Below are positions 1 to 4,370 of a stretch of 26,273 bases of DNA, one piece after another. Position numbers and translations under genes: made by a program. The notes below the pieces were generated by a model, which did no database searches, was not told the DNA's origin, and saw only the letters and a program-made list of their open reading frames with translations. Positions within the stretch are counted from its first letter, which is position 1. Every line of letters starts with the position of its first letter. This DNA is from a virus. The stretch is taken from positions 1-26,273 of IMG/VR virus record IMGVR_UViG_3300046002_005059. The stretch is one strand, 5' to 3'.

Positions 1-2
1 AC

Positions 3-236
3 AGTATTGATGAAGACTCAGATGAATTTGTTGAATATCACAACATGTCAGAAACAGATCAATTAATACTGGATGCTGCATTATACGAAGATTCTGTTTA
101 CGTTGATAATGAATTTACTGATTTAGATGAGTGGTGTCAACACACAGCAGAAGGTGAATATGAATCGTTAGATGGTGATATAGTAAAAGCAAAAATCAAC
201 AAAATGATTGAATTAGAATTAATTACAATTGATTAG
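3..236 (+). CDS. Small acidic protein, 5' end outside window
   Basis: The frame is open from base 3 to the TAG at 234-236. The first ATG inside it is at 45, but no promoter box or A-rich leader precedes that ATG, unlike every other gene in this block, and the codons before it read as the same acidic protein. I therefore treat it as a gene that began before the window; a 63-residue product from ATG 45 is the alternative. The visible part is rich in Asp and Glu, with no signal peptide or membrane segment. No family recognised. Its TAG stop is part of the upstream box of the next promoter (233-243). Confidence 0.7.
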   Translation, partial: SIDEDSDEFVEYHNMSETDQLILDAALYEDSVYVDNEFTDLDEWCQHTAEGEYESLDGDIVKAKINKMIELELITID

Positions 237-265
237 GACTACAAAGTTTATTAATGTATATTTAA
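233..265 (+). promoter_or_regulatory. Bipartite cassette promoter P1 (for 309 gene)
   Basis: TTAGGACTACA at 233-243, 12 nt, then GTATATTTAA at 256-265. The TAG stop of the preceding gene (234-236) lies in the box. TTAG to TATATTTA is separated by 20 nt, matching Bacteroides -33/-7 geometry. One of twelve copies with an identical spacer. Confidence 0.8.
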
Positions 266-308
266 AGTATAAAAGAAATAAATATAAACATTTAAAACAC
301 ACAACATT

Positions 309-575
309 ATGAAACAAGAATTAATTGACTTAGTATCTAACAATTTAGAAACAGTTAAACGAAACAAAATTAAATTTGAAATCGACTTAATACATAGTTG
401 TTATGATGGTTCAATGAGTAAAGACGATGTCATATATGAATTAGAACATATGTTTGATAGGTGTGTTACAGTTGAAGATGTTATTAATGAAATTGATTTT
501 AAAGATTTTGGTGGTGATCGTTGTTGTGATGAAGATTTATATAGCAATATTAAATCATTGATTGAAGATTATTAG
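309..575 (+). CDS. Hypothetical acidic protein, 88 aa
   Basis: An 88-residue soluble acidic protein, mostly predicted helical, with Cys at residue 31, 52, 72 and 73 but no regular zinc-binding spacing. No family recognised. The start at 309 is supported by promoter P1 about 45 nt upstream and by an A-rich leader ending AAAACACACAACATT just before the ATG. There is no Shine-Dalgarno sequence, as usual in Bacteroidota. It forms a single-gene cassette: its TAG stop (573-575) is inside the box of promoter P2. Likely an early host-takeover or accessory gene, judged only by setting. Confidence 0.75.
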   Translation: MKQELIDLVSNNLETVKRNKIKFEIDLIHSCYDGSMSKDDVIYELEHMFDRCVTVEDVINEIDFKDFGGDRCCDEDLYSNIKSLIEDY

Positions 576-604
576 GCTTACAAGGTAAATTAATGTATAT
601 TTAA
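572..604 (+). promoter_or_regulatory. Bipartite cassette promoter P2 (for 625 gene)
   Basis: TTAGGCTTACA at 572-582, 12 nt, GTATATTTAA at 595-604. The stop codon of the 309-575 gene is the TAG in the box. Confidence 0.8.
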
Positions 605-624
605 CTTAAACAAAAAAAAGCAAC

Positions 625-804
625 ATGGAAAAATTAATTAATGATAAAGAATTTATGGATGAATTTGTTTCAATAGCTAACGAATCATTTATGTTTGGTG
701 GAGATTATGAATCGGTGTATGATCACTATGAATATAAATTAAGTGATAAAGAAATCCTAACATTACTAGATTATTGTGAGGAAAATGATTTATTGGAGGA
801 ATAG
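625..804 (+). CDS. Hypothetical acidic protein, 59 aa
   Basis: An open frame of 59 codons starting MEKLINDKEF and ending in a run of acidic and Leu residues before TAG at 802-804. It sits between promoters P2 and P3 exactly as its neighbours do, with the ATG 20 nt after the TATATTTAA element and an A-rich leader ending AAAAAGCAAC. No domain, signal or membrane segment is visible, and I do not recognise a family. Short, but the conserved promoter, spacing and stop-in-box arrangement make it a credible gene. Confidence 0.7.
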   Translation: MEKLINDKEFMDEFVSIANESFMFGGDYESVYDHYEYKLSDKEILTLLDYCEENDLLEE

Positions 805-833
805 GACTACATAACACACTAACGTATATTTAA
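801..833 (+). promoter_or_regulatory. Bipartite cassette promoter P3 (for 858 gene)
   Basis: ATAGGACTACA at 801-811, 12 nt, GTATATTTAA at 824-833. The TAG stop of the 625-804 gene lies in the box. Confidence 0.8.
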
Positions 834-857
834 ACAACCAATTAAAACAAACACACA

Positions 858-1076
858 ATGGCAAAACGTATTAAATTATATTACATAGGATGGCGAGGCA
901 ATCCACAACTAAAAAACGGTGGATATTATAAAGCATTTGGACAACTAAGCAAAACAGAAGCAAAATACAAAGAGCAAACATTGTATGGTTCAATGTCGTT
1001 ATATGAGTACGAAACAGAAGAGCAATATAATTCAGCATTAATAAAACACAAAGAAGAAGGATATAATATTCATTAG
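858..1076 (+). CDS. Hypothetical basic protein, 72 aa
   Basis: A 72-residue protein unusually rich in Tyr and Lys, beginning MAKRIKLYYIGWRG. The first part looks like a beta hairpin (KLYYIGWRGN ... GGYYKAFG) followed by a helix rich in Lys and Glu. Unlike its acidic neighbours it is basic, so nucleic-acid contact is possible, but that is speculation; no family recognised. The start lies 24 nt after promoter P3 with leader AAACACACA, and its TAG stop (1074-1076) is inside the box of P4. Confidence 0.75.
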   Translation: MAKRIKLYYIGWRGNPQLKNGGYYKAFGQLSKTEAKYKEQTLYGSMSLYEYETEEQYNSALIKHKEEGYNIH

Positions 1077-1105
1077 GCCTACACTATTCACTAACGTATA
1101 TTTAA
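1073..1105 (+). promoter_or_regulatory. Bipartite cassette promoter P4 (for 1123 gene)
   Basis: TTAGGCCTACA at 1073-1083, 12 nt, GTATATTTAA at 1096-1105, overlapping the stop codon of the 858-1076 gene. Confidence 0.8.
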
Positions 1106-1122
1106 TTTAAACAAAAAGCAAT

Positions 1123-1365
1123 ATGAACGAAATTAAAACAAATATAGCATATAACAAAGTATCAAAACAATTTGGTATTATAGTGTATTGGAATATTTAC
1201 GGTAATTTAGCTAAAATAATGAATATGGGAGCTTGGTCTCAAGATGAAATACAAATACTAACTAAAGAACAATATGAAATGTTAAGTTATTATACGAGAG
1301 AAATTGATATTAATGAAGGATGGCATTGTCCTAGTAAAAAATTAATTGAATATGTTTTTAAATAA
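1123..1365 (+). CDS. Hypothetical protein, 80 aa
   Basis: An 80-residue protein, likely soluble, with a beta-rich N-terminal half (KQFGIIVYWNIYGN) and a helical second half containing KEQYEMLSYYTREI. It has single Trp and Cys residues near the C-terminus (GWHCPSKKL). No family recognised. The ATG is 17 nt downstream of P4, with leader AACAAAAAGCAAT. Unlike the preceding genes it ends in TAA rather than a box-embedded TAG, and is followed by a GC-rich non-coding island. Confidence 0.72.
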   Translation: MNEIKTNIAYNKVSKQFGIIVYWNIYGNLAKIMNMGAWSQDEIQILTKEQYEMLSYYTREIDINEGWHCPSKKLIEYVFK

Positions 1366-1517
1366 TTTATTTCATAGTAATGTGATAAACCGTTGTTTTG
1401 GAATCCCAACTAGAATATAACAAGTAAATGTTTATGTGAGGAACTGAGATATGGTGGTGTGGTGTGAGGGTTGTGGAATCCCAACCCTCCCGTTCCGCTC
1501 CCTCCCGCCCCTCCTCG

Positions 1518-1535
1518 TCGACAAAATATATACTT
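1518..1535 (+). repeat. 18-bp repeated element, copy 1
   Basis: TCGACAAAATATATACTT, exactly repeated at 4634-4651. Both copies lie just upstream of a gene with a divergent cassette promoter and just after a GC-rich non-coding stretch, so it may be a regulatory site or a second promoter class. Confidence 0.6.
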
Positions 1536-1540
1536 TTCCA

Positions 1541-1573
1541 CTGTGCTTCCCCAATCCCCCCACGTATATTCAC
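1541..1573 (+). promoter_or_regulatory. Degenerate cassette promoter (for 1591 gene)
   Basis: CTGTGCTTCCC at 1541-1551 matches the box of P5 at 8 of 11 positions. It is followed by exactly 12 nt and GTATATTCAC at 1564-1573. The ATG is 17 nt further on. Confidence 0.5.
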
Positions 1574-1590
1574 ATAAAAACGCGCAAAAT

Positions 1591-1797
1591 ATGAAAACTA
1601 AACACACATACTCTACAGATTTATCGATTCGAATCGATGCAAAGCTCAATCAAATGGTGTTAATTAATCAACATTCCATAAATTTACTGAACGAAGGCAA
1701 AACACAAGAACAAATTCAGGTATGGTGCTCTTTGTTTGATGACTTGGAAGCAGAAGTAGAATCATTAATTTTAATTAAAGAATGCCTTTACTCTTAG
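1591..1797 (+). CDS. Small protein, possible ribbon-helix-helix, 68 aa
   Basis: The frame is open from 1471, but codons before 1591 are the C-rich island. ATG 1591 follows a promoter-like element and an A-rich leader, so I start there. The N-terminus has a short alternating strand (LSIRID, residues 11-16) followed by two helices (about 17-35 and 39-62), which loosely resembles a ribbon-helix-helix DNA-binding protein; this is a shape argument only. The second helix is acidic. A perfect 16-bp palindrome (1623-1638) encodes the strand. The TAG stop lies one base before the box of P5. Confidence 0.65.
   Translation: MKTKHTYSTDLSIRIDAKLNQMVLINQHSINLLNEGKTQEQIQVWCSLFDDLEAEVESLILIKECLYS
1623..1638. 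repeat. Perfect 16-bp palindrome inside CDS
   Basis: ATCGATTCGAATCGAT reads identically on both strands. It lies 33 bp into the 1591 gene. It could be an operator-like or methylation-related site, or only a consequence of the coding sequence. Confidence 0.5.
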
Positions 1798-1830
1798 TTA
1801 GGCTTCCCAACCCCCAATTTGTATATTTAA
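1798..1830 (+). promoter_or_regulatory. Bipartite cassette promoter P5 (for 1846 ORF)
   Basis: TTAGGCTTCCC at 1798-1808, 12 nt, GTATATTTAA at 1821-1830. The box differs from consensus at its last three bases (CCC for ACA) and begins one base after the TAG stop of the upstream gene. Confidence 0.7.
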
Positions 1831-1845
1831 AATAAAACACACACC

Positions 1846-1932
1846 ATGAAACTAGAATTAATAGAAGAAATTAAATTTATTTGGGGTAACGGCGTAGTAG
1901 AGGAAATGGCCATAGCCATCTGTCTCAACTAG
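1846..1932 (+). CDS. Short peptide, 28 aa
   Basis: ATG 1846 to TAG 1930-1932 encodes 28 residues (begins MKLELIEEIKFIWGNG). It has a full-strength cassette promoter 16 nt upstream and the characteristic leader AAAACACACACC, so translation is likely even though the product is tiny. It may be a complete micropeptide, or a gene truncated when the tRNA-like region immediately downstream was inserted. Codons after about residue 15 are GC-richer than in the neighbours (GGCGTAGTAGAGG, ATGGCC). No function recognised. Confidence 0.5.
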   Translation: MKLELIEEIKFIWGNGVVEEMAIAICLN

Positions 1933-1972
1933 TTCAGCAAAATAAAACGTTGTTTGAGTTGAATTAACATAT

Positions 1973-2046
1973 AGTCAGGTAGCTCAATCCTAGAGCCCTA
2001 ATTTGGATTAGGAAGATGCAGGTACGATCGAATCCTGTCCTGACTT
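1973..2046 (+). tRNA. Atypical tRNA-like sequence, Pro(TGG)-like anticodon
   Basis: A perfect 7-bp acceptor stem (AGTCAGG 1973-1979 with CCTGACT 2039-2045), T8-A9, a 4-bp D-stem (GCTC/GAGC), a 5-bp anticodon stem (CCTAA/TTAGG) and a T-stem (GCAGG/CCTGT) make a 74-nt cloverleaf. Three features are abnormal. The D-loop is AATCCTA, without the GG normally contacting the T-loop. The anticodon loop is TTTGGA, six rather than seven bases. The T-loop is TACGATCGAAT, as if four bases had been inserted into TTCGAAT. With the usual T33 the anticodon would be TGG (Pro), but the short loop makes this uncertain (TTG, Gln, is possible). No CCA is encoded. It may be a decayed tRNA, a tRNA altered to resist host nucleases, or a tRNA-like regulatory RNA. 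Confidence 0.55.
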
Positions 2047-2308
2047 ATTTAACTAAACATAATTTCACCATATGTATCACCGAATAAAGAACGGGATACT
2101 AAAGGGCGCCACAGGTCGTAACTCCACAGTACCATCTCTAGTATTTACTCGATTAGAAAAGCTGTGGGACTCAGTAGCAAAATTCGTGAGCCAAGTGGGT
2201 GTAAATGTACCTCGACTATAAGAAACGAAATCGGCATGTTGTTATTGAAAAGCTGGTAAGAGATTGCCGGCTATCGTTATGCTTAAGAAATTTTACCTTT
2301 ATTATTCA
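2047..2308 (+). other. Unexplained GC-richer stretch, possible RNA or two tiny ORFs
   Basis: About 260 bp between the tRNA-like sequence and promoter P6. It has noticeably more G and C than its surroundings. It contains a 49-codon frame (2072-2221) and a 35-codon frame (2205-2312, whose TAG stop is inside the P6 box), overlapping by 17 nt. Neither has a cassette promoter or leader. Possible structures are CCACAG 2124-2129 with CTGTGG 2162-2167 and AGCTGG 2251-2256 with CCGGCT 2267-2272. I cannot decide between a structured RNA and short genes, and I recognise neither. Confidence 0.35.
2072..2221 (+). CDS. Doubtful ORF, 49 aa
   Basis: ATG 2072 to TAA 2219-2221. The product is basic (begins MYHRIKNGILKGATG) and uses codons such as CTG, GTG, GGC and GCC that are rare elsewhere here. 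No leader like those of the neighbours precedes it, and no promoter lies between it and the tRNA-like sequence. It may be foreign DNA, or an open frame by chance in a structured RNA. No family recognised. Confidence 0.25.
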   Translation: MYHRIKNGILKGATGRNSTVPSLVFTRLEKLWDSVAKFVSQVGVNVPRL

Positions 2309-2312
2309 TTAG
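2205..2312 (+). CDS. Doubtful ORF, 35 aa, stop in promoter box
   Basis: ATG 2205 to TAG 2310-2312. It is basic (begins MYLDYKKRNRHVV) and overlaps the end of the preceding doubtful frame. The only argument for it is that its TAG stop falls in the upstream box of P6, exactly as the stops of the 309, 625 and 858 genes do in theirs. A coincidence of the box always containing TAG is equally possible. Confidence 0.25.
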   Translation: MYLDYKKRNRHVVIEKLVRDCRLSLCLRNFTFIIH

Positions 2313-2341
2313 GATTACAGAACTTCACATCGTATATTTAC
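2309..2341 (+). promoter_or_regulatory. Bipartite cassette promoter P6 (for 2345 gene)
   Basis: TTAGGATTACA at 2309-2319, 12 nt, GTATATTTAC at 2332-2341. The ATG follows only 3 nt after the element, so the transcript is probably leaderless or nearly so. Confidence 0.75.
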
Positions 2342-2344
2342 AGT

Positions 2345-2509
2345 ATGAAAAAAGAAACACAACTGACAGTTGAAGAAGTACAGTATTCAACATCACTAAA
2401 CACTATAAATTGGGGTAAACAATTTAAACATTTTACTACTAAGAAACGAGTAATCAAAACGTTACCTATTAAGAACCCAGGTACAGATGTTTTTATATTT
2501 GCTGAATAG
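2345..2509 (+). CDS. Hypothetical protein, 54 aa
   Basis: The frame opens at 2264, but ATG 2345 is chosen because promoter P6 ends at 2341; any earlier start would place the promoter inside the gene. With a usual initiation distance of about seven bases from the -7 element, the ATG would be at or very near the 5' end of the transcript. The 54-residue product is basic, with a Lys/Thr-rich middle (FKHFTTKKRVIKTLPI), and carries no recognised motif. Its TAG stop (2507-2509) is inside the box of P7. Confidence 0.6.
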   Translation: MKKETQLTVEEVQYSTSLNTINWGKQFKHFTTKKRVIKTLPIKNPGTDVFIFAE

Positions 2510-2538
2510 GATTACAGAATAACACATTGTATATTTAA
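2506..2538 (+). promoter_or_regulatory. Bipartite cassette promoter P7 (for 2580 gene)
   Basis: ATAGGATTACA at 2506-2516, 12 nt, GTATATTTAA at 2529-2538, overlapping the stop codon of the 2345 gene. Confidence 0.8.
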
Positions 2539-2579
2539 ACAACTTAAAAAATTAATATAAACATTTAAAACAACTAACT

Positions 2580-2957
2580 ATGACAACAGAGACAAAATTA
2601 AAATTAGAAGCAATTTACAATGAATACTGTATGAATGACTTGAATTCATTAGGTAATGAAGATGTTGAATTTACTGACATGATGAAGCAATTTGTTAAAT
2701 TCAGACTAAAAGTAAGCGGGGGTGCAAAGACAACTATGGGTGCAGGTATGGGTTGTGAAAGTATAAGTAGTTTTTTAGATGAAATTTGTTTATATGATGA
2801 TATGATGTGTGATTGGGGTGGTGAGTATAGAGGTAGTTTTTGTTGGGAAAATTTAGAAGGTTTGAGTGAATTATTAAATGAAAGTGATTTAGATGAAGTA
2901 ATTAAAGATGAAATAATTGAAATGTATAAATTTAGATGTAATATGAATGAAGATTAG
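2580..2957 (+). CDS. Hypothetical acidic protein, 125 aa
   Basis: One of the larger proteins of the accessory block, strongly acidic, with a Gly/Met-rich middle segment (GGAKTTMGAGMGC, about residues 47-59) between helical flanks and several Cys residues. No signal peptide or membrane helix is visible, and no family is recognised. The ATG follows P7 with the shared leader ending AAAACAACTAACT. Its TAG stop is followed by a hairpin whose 3' arm is the box of promoter P8, instead of sharing the TAG with the box. Confidence 0.78.
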   Translation: MTTETKLKLEAIYNEYCMNDLNSLGNEDVEFTDMMKQFVKFRLKVSGGAKTTMGAGMGCESISSFLDEICLYDDMMCDWGGEYRGSFCWENLEGLSELLNESDLDEVIKDEIIEMYKFRCNMNED

Positions 2958-2971
2958 TTGTGAATAATATA

Positions 2972-2999
2972 GTAGGCCTAGTGTAATGACTAGGCTTAC
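2972..2999 (+). terminator. Hairpin fused to promoter P8 box
   Basis: GTAGGCCTAGT (2972-2982) pairs over 11 positions (one G-T) with ACTAGGCTTAC (2989-2999), loop GTAATG. The 3' arm is the upstream box of P8. No strong T-run follows, so termination is a guess; an inverted-repeat protein site is the alternative. Confidence 0.55.
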
Positions 3000-3022
3000 A
3001 TTACAATACATTGTATATTTAA
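2990..3022 (+). promoter_or_regulatory. Bipartite cassette promoter P8 (for 3072 gene)
   Basis: CTAGGCTTACA at 2990-3000, 12 nt, GTATATTTAA at 3013-3022. The box forms the right arm of the hairpin at 2972-2999. Confidence 0.8.
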
Positions 3023-3071
3023 ATTATAAGAAAATAAATAATTAATTTAAACAATTTAAAACACAACTACT

Positions 3072-3305
3072 ATGTCAAAATTTCAAATCAAATCAATGTT
3101 CGAGCAAATCGCAACACAAGTATTTACAATGAAAGATGTAAACGCTGCTAAAACGTTTATTAATGAGTTCGTTAATGATAAAGACATTAATGACATTGAT
3201 AAAAAAGTAATATTAAATAACATCAAAGACATTAAACACATTAACAAGCTTCAGACATATATTTGTAATTCATTACTTAAATATGAAGGAATGAGTGTTA
3301 ATTAA
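3072..3305 (+). CDS. Hypothetical helical protein, 77 aa
   Basis: A 77-residue, largely alpha-helical soluble protein (begins MSKFQIKSMFEQIATQVF), roughly neutral, with many Lys, Asp and Ile/Asn residues. No domain recognised. It is preceded by P8 and a long leader of the shared type ending AAAACACAACTACT, giving an untranslated region of about 50 nt. The stop is TAA; P9 begins a few bases later. A single-gene cassette by arrangement. Confidence 0.75.
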   Translation: MSKFQIKSMFEQIATQVFTMKDVNAAKTFINEFVNDKDINDIDKKVILNNIKDIKHINKLQTYICNSLLKYEGMSVN

Positions 3306-3309
3306 AACA

Positions 3310-3342
3310 TTAGGATTACAAAACATATTAATGTATATTTAA
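3310..3342 (+). promoter_or_regulatory. Bipartite cassette promoter P9 (for 3391 gene)
   Basis: TTAGGATTACA at 3310-3320, 12 nt, GTATATTTAA at 3333-3342. It matches the commonest form of the box. Confidence 0.8.
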
Positions 3343-3390
3343 ACAATTAAAAGATAAATAAATAATATAAACAATTAAAAACACACAATT

Positions 3391-3783
3391 ATGACAAATC
3401 AAACATTAGATCAATTCATCGCTCAAGAATTAAAAAACGAAGTAAAACAATTAGGACGCAAAGTAGATCCGAACAGTGAACGTCAGAAACGATTAGCTGA
3501 GTTAGCAACGAAACGTGAAAGCGGTGATTTTAAACGCGGCCGACCAATAAACGGTGAATCAGCACGTCAAGCAAGATTAGCAGATTTAAATGAACGTCGT
3601 GAAAGCGGTGAATTAAGAAAAGGTCGTCCTGTATCAGGTGACAGTGAACGTCAAAAACGATTAGCAGAACGTGAAGCGAAAGCAGCAGCGGGCGTAGAAG
3701 TAAAACGCGGACGACCAGCAGCGTCTAAAGTAGTAACTGAAGTAGTAGTAACAAGTGATGTGATTGATTCAGAAGATAAGTAG
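3391..3783 (+). CDS. AT-hook-type repeat DNA-binding protein, 130 aa
   Basis: After an N-terminal helix (residues 1-20), the protein carries units of about 32 residues with the pattern GRP-x-x-x-x-S-x-RQ-x-RLA. The basic cores are LGRKVDP (about 22-28), KRGRPIN (48-54), RKGRPVS (80-86) and KRGRPAA (104-110). The R-G-R-P core flanked by Lys/Arg is the AT-hook motif, which binds the minor groove of AT-rich DNA; the first unit has lost the proline core. The linkers are charged helices. The tail is acidic. A likely role is binding the phage's own AT-rich DNA or host DNA, as nucleoid-like or transcription factors do. Its codons are GC-richer than the neighbours' because of Arg, Ala and Gly. It is transcribed from P9. 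Confidence 0.78.
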   Translation: MTNQTLDQFIAQELKNEVKQLGRKVDPNSERQKRLAELATKRESGDFKRGRPINGESARQARLADLNERRESGELRKGRPVSGDSERQKRLAEREAKAAAGVEVKRGRPAASKVVTEVVVTSDVIDSEDK

Positions 3784-3796
3784 TGTTGTGTATAGT

Positions 3797-3824
3797 GTAA
3801 GTCTAATAGTAATGTTAGGCTTAC
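3797..3824 (+). terminator. Hairpin fused to promoter P10 box
   Basis: GTAAGTCTAA (3797-3806) pairs with TTAGGCTTAC (3815-3824), ten positions with one G-T, loop TAGTAATG. It is followed by TTATTTTT, so it could terminate the 3391 transcript while its 3' arm acts as the P10 box. Confidence 0.6.
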
Positions 3825-3847
3825 ATTATTTTTAAATGTATATTTAA
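3815..3847 (+). promoter_or_regulatory. Bipartite cassette promoter P10 (for 3894 gene)
   Basis: TTAGGCTTACA at 3815-3825, 12 nt, GTATATTTAA at 3838-3847. The box forms the right arm of the hairpin at 3797-3824. Confidence 0.8.
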
Positions 3848-3893
3848 TTAACTTAAAAATAAATAATTAATATAAACTTAAAACACAACGACT

Positions 3894-4043
3894 ATGAAAA
3901 CAATCACAATTAATGTAAATCAAGAACAACTAGACATGATTAAACAATTATTAAATTTAGAAGATGATGTAACTGATAGTTTCATTATACAAGAATTCAT
4001 AATTGAGAATACACGTATAGATGAAGACGGTGACGAGTTTTAA
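3894..4043 (+). CDS. Small acidic protein, 49 aa
   Basis: ATG 3894 to TAA 4041-4043. The product begins with an alternating strand (KTITINVN) followed by a helix (QEQLDMIKQLL) and a second helix, then an acidic tail ending DEDGDEF. The strand-helix-helix order is compatible with a very small ribbon-helix-helix fold, but no diagnostic residues confirm it. It lies between P10 and P11 with the shared leader ending AAAACACAACGACT, so it is a credible cassette gene despite its size. Confidence 0.65.
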   Translation: MKTITINVNQEQLDMIKQLLNLEDDVTDSFIIQEFIIENTRIDEDGDEF

Positions 4044-4056
4044 ATAATGATAATAA

Positions 4057-4084
4057 GTAGTTCTAACAGTAATGTTAGGACTAC
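4057..4084 (+). terminator. Hairpin fused to promoter P11 box
   Basis: GTAGTTCTAA (4057-4066) pairs with TTAGGACTAC (4075-4084), ten positions with one G-T, loop CAGTAATG. Compared with the P10 hairpin, both arms changed together (AG with CT there, GT with AC here). No T-run follows. Confidence 0.55.
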
Positions 4085-4107
4085 ATTATATCAAAACGTA
4101 TATTTAA
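4075..4107 (+). promoter_or_regulatory. Bipartite cassette promoter P11 (for 4152 gene)
   Basis: TTAGGACTACA at 4075-4085, 12 nt, GTATATTTAA at 4098-4107. The box forms the right arm of the hairpin at 4057-4084. Confidence 0.8.
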
Positions 4108-4151
4108 ATATAATAAAAATAAATAATATAAACAATTTAAAACAACTAACT

Positions 4152-4319
4152 ATGACAGTAAAAGAATTAATTGACAGATTAAGTAAGTATGATGACAATG
4201 TAATAGTATGTCTTAACATAGACAGAGAGTCAGGAACAATAGGATCAGAGTTAGAAATGATAGATGATGAAGGTATTAATTTTGATGAGCCATGTCTTAT
4301 ATTATCTGGTAAAGAGTAA
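4152..4319 (+). CDS. Small conserved-type phage protein, 55 aa
   Basis: The frame is open from an ATG at 4047, but promoter P11 (4075-4107) lies inside that extension, and ATG 4152 follows the shared leader ending AAAACAACTAACT, so I start at 4152. The protein begins MTVKELIDRLSKYDDNVIV, a helix followed by a strand. This resembles a widespread group of small phage proteins of unknown function that begin with a KELIxxLxKxDPxxxV pattern. The second half is acidic and beta-rich. No biochemical role can be read from it. Confidence 0.7.
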   Translation: MTVKELIDRLSKYDDNVIVCLNIDRESGTIGSELEMIDDEGINFDEPCLILSGKE

Positions 4320-4341
4320 ATAACTAATTAAGAACATAACG

Positions 4342-4370
4342 AACTCGAACCCTGTAAGGTTTGAGTTTTG
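4342..4370 (+). terminator. Hairpin terminator after 4152 gene
   Basis: AACTCGAACC (4342-4351) pairs with GGTTTGAGTT (4358-4367), ten positions with one G-T, loop CTGTAA, followed by TTGTGT. It ends the run of uninterrupted cassettes. Confidence 0.65.

Larger units (their letters stand above)
1366..1590 (+). other. Non-coding GC-rich island with C-runs and hairpin
   Basis: No gene is supported here; two reverse-strand frames and an upstream extension of the 1591 frame cross it, but they are shadows of the skewed base composition. From about 1450 the top strand is first G-rich and then very C-rich, with six runs of at least three C at 1480-1482, 1485-1487, 1489-1491, 1500-1502, 1504-1506 and 1508-1511. 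The complementary strand could form a G-quadruplex. A hairpin GGGTTG/CAACCC lies at 1468-1487, and TGGAATCCCAAC occurs twice (1399-1410 and 1474-1485). An 18-bp element at 1518-1535 recurs at 4634-4651. Confidence 0.6.

Noticed and set aside
1471-1590. N-terminal extension of the 1591 gene
   Set aside because: It translates the C-rich island into low-complexity Pro-rich sequence and would place the promoter element inside the gene.
1367-1649. Reverse-strand open frames across the GC-rich island
   Set aside because: They overlap a GC-skewed non-coding region and the 1591 gene, lack a leader or promoter, and their composition reflects C-runs on the other strand.
1961-1980. Resemblance of ACATATAGTC to a group I intron core element
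   Set aside because: No matching P, Q or R elements or interrupted gene are present, and the bases belong to the tRNA-like acceptor stem.
2264-2344. N-terminal extension of the 2345 gene
   Set aside because: It contains promoter P6.
233-4107. Regularly recurring 33-bp elements that might suggest a CRISPR-like array
   Set aside because: Each copy has a variable internal spacer, the copies are separated by protein-coding genes of varied length, and they sit at promoter positions.
4047-4151. N-terminal extension of the 4152 gene
   Set aside because: It contains promoter P11 and the shared leader, so ATG 4152 is the better start.
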